64,000 nucleotides of DNA from Bugulina stolonifera (lineage: Eukaryota > Bryozoa > Gymnolaemata > Cheilostomatida > Bugulidae), in contig OW285187.1 in the NCBI GenBank assembly GCA_935421135.1, positions 8,246,001 through 8,310,000 of the forward strand. The letters run 5' to 3'. Under the pieces are notes generated by a model. That model searched no databases and was not told where the DNA came from. It saw only the letters and a list, made by a program, of their open reading frames with translations. Every line of letters starts with the position of its first letter. Within the stretch, counting starts at the first letter, position 1. The position numbers and the translations under genes were made by a program. Positions 58,529 through 64,000 of this stretch are shown here, in pieces.

Positions 58529-58590
58529 GCAAAGAGGGTACCCCCATAGAGTTATCTCCCCATGTTACCTCTATGGGGTACCCTCTTTGC
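58529..58590. ncRNA. Pre-miRNA-sized hairpin upstream of RPS25 (candidate)
   Basis: GCAAAGAGGGTACCCCCATA with GAG pairs with CTCTATGGGGTACCCTCTTT with GC across a 17-base loop. There is a single bulged C in 22 pairs. Length and loop size fit a microRNA precursor, but it lies beside retroelement-like sequence, so it may be a transposon remnant. Confidence 0.35.
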
Positions 58591-58611
58591 TGTGAGCGTG
58601 GGTCCATCAGC

Positions 58612-58865
58612 ATCCCACTTCTGACACCAATGACCCCAGTGACCAAATATGGTAGAATTATCTGGCTGTGTGTGTGTGCGTGCGTGTGTGTGTGGGCTGA
58701 TTACCGATATACATGTACATGATGTGATCATCAGAGCTGCCTTTTTCGGGCTGTTGACCGTGATCGGGGCTTCAGTATGATGCTTAGCAGCGTGGTGGAG
58801 ATTGGCGGTTCAGAACCACATTGCTCTCTAGGAAAAATACACAACATTGGTGGCAGCAGTGGGAT
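58612..58865. mobile_element. Degenerate LTR-like sequence with two inverted tRNA-Leu-type primer-binding motifs
   Basis: On the minus strand 58629-58612 reads TGGTGTCAGAAGTGGGAT. On the plus strand 58848-58865 reads TGGTGGCAGCAGTGGGAT. Both resemble the primer-binding site complementary to the 3' end of tRNA-Leu, used by many animal Gypsy-type elements. Each points outward from the 220 bp between them, as if two LTR fragments lay head to head. No gag or pol coding sequence is present. Confidence 0.4.
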
Positions 58866-60727
58866 GCTGATAGAAAGAATGTGGTGCAACTGTCCAGCCG
58901 TGTGTGTAGACTGATTGCCAATATACATGCAGTCTGGATGCGTTTTGTGTTGGGGTTGCCTATGTTGGCAGCAATGGTAGCAGGTTTCAGTCACGTGTTA
59001 CATATAGGTGGAGTATGAGAGGTTGACAGTTGGAGACATTGCCTCCAAGGAAAATCCAAGATACTATTTGGGTTGTCTCTGTAAGTCTACTCAGCATGGA
59101 TTTGATGTCTATTGATACCAGGACAGGGTTGTAACCCAACTAAGGATTTCTGTCCCTGCTAAATGAAGTGGGTTGATGTTTTGGAGCGCAGGCTCCAGGA
59201 ATAAATAAATTTCATCATAACATCCATGCATTGTATGTATGTATACATTATATCTATTTTTGATCCAAACAGGTTACTTGGTTTTTTATAATGTTGCAGT
59301 CGACCTACTGTGATGTATCAGGTTTTTTTTGGAATAAATGGGCATGATTTGTAACCAGATAGCCCATCGTTTCCTCAGACTCTTGGTGGAACCAGTTTTG
59401 TATTATAAAAAGGCATTGCACTTTGCTGCAGTAAACTTCAATCTTCTTATATTATGCTCTGCATTATTTGATAGAAGCTTATAGGTCTTGTTAGAAATCT
59501 GACTGTCTTACCCTAATCCCTTGGAAAACTGAGTGCCCTAGTCTCATGAAGAACATTACAAAACAAATCACAGGGTTCACAATCGTGTTGTAGACAAATA
59601 CTATTATTGTCTTTTACTTGTTCAATCAGCTCACCAAAAAATACAATACTCATCCTAGAATGGAATGAATTGTTGGAGACCATAATATTCTATTCTTTTG
59701 CCCAATACCTGCTTTATTTATGTAGCTCTGGTTATTATCCAAAATTTTCTGTTTATAAGTTTCTATGCTCCAAACTGGGTATTTGGGACTCTCCTTGTGA
59801 CTTAGTTACAAACACTACCTCTCCACCAATGAATTACAACAAGAAACCAACCAGTGCTAGAGTTTCTCCAGATTGTTTGCTCAAAACCAACTAATTGGTC
59901 TTTGTTACAGATTATAAACAAAATCTTGACACAAGTATGGTATGTTAATCAGTTTATATTCTTCACATCTCCCTTGCCCACAGACAGCAAGCTGTATATC
60001 AAATACATAGCAGTTGGGTGGGTAAGGGGAAATTTAAAGTTACTTGAATTTATCTTTAACATTATAATAATATAGTAGTTATAATAAAACCATCACCAGA
60101 GTCATGATACAAAAGCTAAAAAAGCAAACATTAATGAATAGGAAGTGAGAAGAATTTTAGCCTTTACAACTTTTTTATCATTTCCCCCCAACAGAAAACA
60201 AAGATCTCATAACATGTTCACGGTTAAAGATTGCAAGAGTTCAGAATAGGAATATGATATAATAATATTATATGAAAAGTAACAAACTATCTCAGGTCAA
60301 TAAAATAATATTATATAAAAGAAGGGTAAATTACACTAGTTCTACATAGCAAAGACAACTCCCAAATATGGAGTGTTCTACAAAACAACTACAATGTAGG
60401 TGAAAAGTAAGCAAGCAAAGGTGGTGTGTGTAATCTGCCTGGTCTGTGATGAAGGGAGTGGGGGTGATGATACTATGTGTAACTTGTTCTACTCGGCACC
60501 CAAATACCTTTTGCTTTATATGAAAGTTTAAACAAAATAGTAATCTCTATCCTAGTAGTCGGTGCTATCAGTGCTGTTATATAAAACTATCCCACCTAAC
60601 TCCATAACAGATCAAATATTGAGTATATAATGTTAGTTCATTATGGACTTGACTACTAGTTAAGTTAGATATACATGTCTTACAACATTGGCAGAAGTCT
60701 TGCTCTGCCATGGTGACATAGAACAGC
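58866..60727 (-). other. Gene-free stretch downstream of tropomyosin
   Basis: Holds the tropomyosin 3' UTR at its right end, and further mid-repeat-like sequence near 58990-59210. No canonical close poly(A) signal and no coding exon could be identified. Confidence 0.35.
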
Positions 60728-62987
60728 TTAATAACCCCCAAGTTCAGTCAGTGTGCTGTCCAGCTCTTGTTGTAGAGCATTGTAAGCATCGCCTGCTTTC
60801 TGCAAGTCATCTGTAATACAAATTAGTAGTTCGTGACTGACACATCATTCAAAATAAACAAGGCCACTTTACCTGGCTGTTCACTCACTGCCAGTTTTTG
60901 GCAATTTGTAGTTGCTTTACCTTCTAACAATTATATCAAAGCTCAACAACTTCTGCATGGTAGTTAGAATTGCTTAGTCTAATAGTCCAAATGGCAAATT
61001 GAATTTTATGGTGAACAGTCCTGGTAAAGTAGATGCACTTAGTAAAATAACAATCATAGCCTTTGAATTAAAATGAAGATATGGTAAAATTCACCTCTTT
61101 GATCTACACAACAACAGTGATTAAATAATGCCGAAACCTACATGTAGCTGTGTATTATTAAAGATTGCTACATAATTCCTGGGTGTCTAGCTACCACCCA
61201 GGTGGATATGGACACAAAACACATAACCAGACACCACCACTGGAAGTACTGTGCCAATGAGAACTCTTGTTCAGAGTAATCCTCCCCATGTTGGCAGAGT
61301 TGGTATGGCATCATCTTACCTTCCAACTTCTCATTCTCCTTCAACAACCTCTTACAGGCACTTTCAGCGTCATCAGCACGCTTCTCAGCCTGTGGTTGAA
61401 GTTAAAAACATGCAGGTCATACAATTACAGTTCATGCAGGTATAACAACTCCTAAATACAATTAAATACAGCACACAAGACTGGGGTCTCAATGAACACC
61501 ATGCTGAACACCATTGGCAGTTGGATGCAATTGCTACCTTCTAATGTCTCATTATTCTTCTGCTTTTCAGCAGCTTTCTGCTCGAAATCTACAGCCTTTT
61601 CTTGAGCCTAACAACATTTATTTTTACACTTAATTTTGCCATCACATTGAGAACACACTCATGTTTATCAATCTGGTGAATAATTAACCCTATATTATAC
61701 ATTTGAAGAAGGACACTTACATCTTTGAGTCTCTCATTCAAGTCTCTAATGGTGTCTTCATAAGTAGTCTCCCTGGAAGCTGCCTAAAGCGACCATAATT
61801 AGACAGATTTATCAATCCATACATGAACAGTGGAGAAATTTAAATACAATCTTACTTTACATACAGCCCTGTGTAATGTAAACTCATGATGCTATGGGTG
61901 AACACAACTACATTGTGTTATTGAAGAATTGAGCAGGCGTCAAATGTTCACAGATAATAAGAAGTCAAAGTTTGCTACACTTGGGTCTGAAGTCTACTTA
62001 TCATAGTTTTTTAATATAATTCAGGGTAAAGGATGTTAGTTTATGCCAGGAATCTTCTATTTGTTATTTAAGCAGTCAGGGACTTATTTCACATTTATGA
62101 AAATACCCATCCCTGACTGGGGTTTGAACTTTTTGAATTCTTTATTTTTATTGTTACAACAACTAAAATCAGTAAACCCTAAAAGGCTCTAAAAGGCCAA
62201 TGCTATAGCATACATGTACACTAGGGGAAGCATTCACCACACACACACATGCACCATCTTCTGTCAATCTCTCAGTTACCAATCGAAACTCTTATCTATA
62301 AACAATGTAAAACCAGCCGTGTATATTTCCTAAAACTTAGAAACAGAAAAACTTGAATAGAAAACAGCAATAGTAGGTGAGGGAAGGAGGTGGGGTCACT
62401 CAGAGGGATGAGGCAAGGTGTGATCACTTCTTGTAGCCAACTTGTTGAGAAGATACTGAACTATACTCTGGCTGGATTTTGTATTTACTGGTGATGGAAT
62501 AAAAGACAACTATCTACAAAACAACCAATGCAAGATATGCTCAGATTCAGAACTGCATGCCAAAGTGTCCTGATACCTTGGCCACAGAATTCTCCAGAGA
62601 TTTCAGGTTGTTCTGAACAATTTGAAGCTGCTCCTCAAGGTCAACTATTTTGCTGCAAAAATACGACTTTAGACATTAGAACTGATATACGCCAGCTAAC
62701 CATCACATCTAGTTCAGTAGTCAAAACTAGACTGTAGTTGAGAGCCGTAGTATTAAGCAGTACAGAGACAGAGGGTGAGAAATGGCTAAGCTGGTATAGT
62801 ATAGCGTGAGAACAGTGTGCATACAGATAGTGTAGATTCTACTAGCAATGACTTAGATGGGTCACTCGGTTATCACAGGGGTTCGTCCATTGTGGAGTCA
62901 TCAGCACTTACCGCCCCTGTACTGGCCTCCAATGATTTCATTGCATTTCCCACAATTCTCAGCTGTTCCTCTAGTTCAGTAATTTTA
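60728..62987 (-). CDS. TPM: Tropomyosin, C-terminal half (5' exons outside the window)
   Basis: Six exons are visible: 62987-62912 and 62652-62577 (alternatives), 61783-61721, 61607-61538 and 61389-61320 (alternatives), 60810-60728. One full path gives exon lengths 76, 63, 70 and 83, the same as vertebrate tropomyosin exons 6, 7, 8 and terminal coding exon 9. Heptad coiled-coil sequence is continuous: KIVDLEEQLQIVQNNLKSLE, then TTYEDTIRDLNERLKD, then a 23-residue exon, then QKAGDAYNALQQELDSTLTE and LGGY. The ELEEQL..V..NLKSLE stretch is characteristic of exon 6 in the family. Tropomyosin lies as a dimer along actin filaments and controls myosin and other actin partners. Exons 1-5 were not found up to 64000, so they lie beyond the window or far upstream. 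Confidence 0.9.
61320..61389 (-). CDS. TPM: Tropomyosin exon 8, second alternative
   Basis: 70 bp, phase 0 in and phase 1 out. Encodes AEKRADDAESACKRLLKENE plus KLE, similar in pattern to the other copy (AxxxAxDxExxxxxxxxxNExLE). The terminal exon starts in phase 1 and accepts either. Confidence 0.85.
61538..61607 (-). CDS. TPM: Tropomyosin exon 8, first alternative
   Basis: 70 bp, phase 0 in and phase 1 out. Encodes AQEKAVDFEQKAAEKQKNNE plus TLE. Because it leaves in phase 1 and the neighbour enters in phase 0, the two cannot both be included. Confidence 0.85.
62577..62652 (-). CDS. TPM: Tropomyosin exon 6, second alternative
   Basis: Also 76 bp with the same phases. Encodes (S)KIVDLEEQLQIVQNNLKSLE plus NSVAK, closer to the vertebrate consensus. 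Its donor is GTATCA, weaker than the other exon's, which could favour regulated choice. Confidence 0.85.
62912..62987 (-). CDS. TPM: Tropomyosin exon 6, first alternative
   Basis: 76 bp, entering in phase 2 and leaving in phase 0. Encodes (S)KITELEEQLRIVGNAMKSLE plus ASTGA. It is followed by a GTAAGT donor. It shares the pattern KIxxLEEQLxIVxNxxKSLE with the second alternative. Confidence 0.85.
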
Positions 62988-64000
62988 CTACGTAATGTAA
63001 AGTATTTGAATGTGAGGACAGAAGTAGTGGGTGAAGAAAATGTAAATATGGCAAGAGTGAGTGAGATTGGATGGTAAATGAAGCTGTGTTGAGGCAGCTG
63101 CTCCTACTTATTTATACTCTATGAACAGACATGAACAGCTAGCAATATGGGAGTTGAGCAACTAATTCTACTACTATCTTGTGCTGATGTGCATAGTAAT
63201 TGTGTTATAAATCACCACAACAATAATATACTATTAGTCAAGACAGTGGAGTCAGTAACCTGAGCCACAAGTGTACAGATTTCACAATACATATCATTAT
63301 GCATGGTTGAATGAGGCCTTACTACATGATTGCATACAACTCAGCTTGTCATACTAGGCTAACCTAAATTTGGGTCACAGAATTGCCACAGTCAGGAAGA
63401 AGACCAATCTAATGTGTAGGAATACGAATACAATATTTTATATAATATATACATTAGACAAGGGATAAAAGCAGCATACAATGTACACCTTGTAATAGTA
63501 CTAGGTTACGCTATTGTATAGATGAATTTGTATGAATGAATAGATTGTTTTACTTGGGAGTGGCACTTACATACTACTTACTAGCTACTACTTGCACACA
63601 GCATTAGATCTATGGGTGCAGTGTCGCAGGCCTTCCCCATGAGACAAGTATACCCAGCCCCCCTCCCTAGTTGTTTGCAACACCTTCAGTACTAAGCTTG
63701 TTTGATAACCATACACTCCCGCCCGCCCACACACACAGGCACACATCATGCTACATGACCGAGAGGAAGTCTCCCCCACCCCCAAAGTGTATCCATGTCT
63801 CTTTGCCTTGTGACCAAATTTTCTTAGTAAATAAGTAGTTAGTGAATTGGCCTTTACCAGTAAGATGAAAAATCGGTGCTATCGTACTGTCGAACTCAAA
63901 AAAATTAATTTTCTGTAAAAATTTATAAATCTAATTTTAAAAATGGGAGTTCAGGTCAGGAGATAAAAAGAAATAGATACTGCTTTCCCTGCTTAAAAGT
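62988..64000 (-). other. Tropomyosin intron or upstream region, no exon found
   Basis: No coiled-coil coding exon could be read on the minus strand between 62988 and the window end. GC-rich and CA-rich patches occur near 63640-63790 without a recognisable feature. Confidence 0.35.

Overview
The window is metazoan nuclear DNA: AT-rich and intron-rich. Every gene is split by GT-AG introns (one GC donor copy is seen in a repeat), and coding exons had to be joined across introns to read the proteins. The organism cannot be named from the sequence. The mix of conserved housekeeping genes, a GABA-B-like receptor, an LRR-Ig-FN3 receptor and tropomyosin, with moderate introns and many small transposons, fits an early-branching animal. 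A sponge is my best guess, but that is inference.

Layout. 1-162: the 3' end of a non-LTR retrotransposon. 840-5624 (+): MAK16 (60S ribosome biogenesis). 5875-6317 (-): ATP5MK/DAPIT, a small ATP synthase subunit. 6318-9680: no gene; holds a 56-bp palindrome and an ACTTG-rich inverted-repeat element. 11446-20069 (-): a CPEB2/3/4-type translational regulator. Its large intron carries a complete 5.1-kb PIF/Harbinger transposon (12392-17499) with an intact nuclease and a broken Myb-like partner. 20087-24530: probable 5' region of CPEB, with a hAT-like MITE nested in another inverted-repeat element. 24537-35047 (+): INTS2 (Integrator subunit 2), 22 coding exons, marked by tandem duplications at several 5' splice sites and a 54-bp in-frame minisatellite. 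35191-41180 (-): FDXR (adrenodoxin reductase), convergent with INTS2 and probably overlapping it in the 3' UTRs. 41456-43472 (-): a CR1-like LINE truncated before its reverse transcriptase, followed by an unexplained CpG-rich segment. 45900-49876 (+): an LRR-Ig-FN3 single-pass receptor. 50613-56014 (-): a class C GPCR with a GABA-B-type 7TM core and coiled-coil tail, and no visible ligand-binding domain. 56840-58277 (-): RPS25, with two paralogous C/D snoRNA-like sequences in its introns. 60728-62987 (-): the 3' half of tropomyosin, with two pairs of exons that reading phase forces to be mutually exclusive.

The genes do not form an operon or one pathway. Several serve RNA and protein production (MAK16, INTS2, CPEB, RPS25), two are mitochondrial (ATP5MK, FDXR), and two neighbouring membrane proteins belong to families used in cell-cell signalling. 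The most distinctive signals are the mutually exclusive tropomyosin exons, the splice-site-seeded minisatellites of INTS2, the repeated snoRNA-like sequences in RPS25, and the intact Harbinger element inside CPEB. I saw no CRISPR array, rRNA or bacterial-type system.
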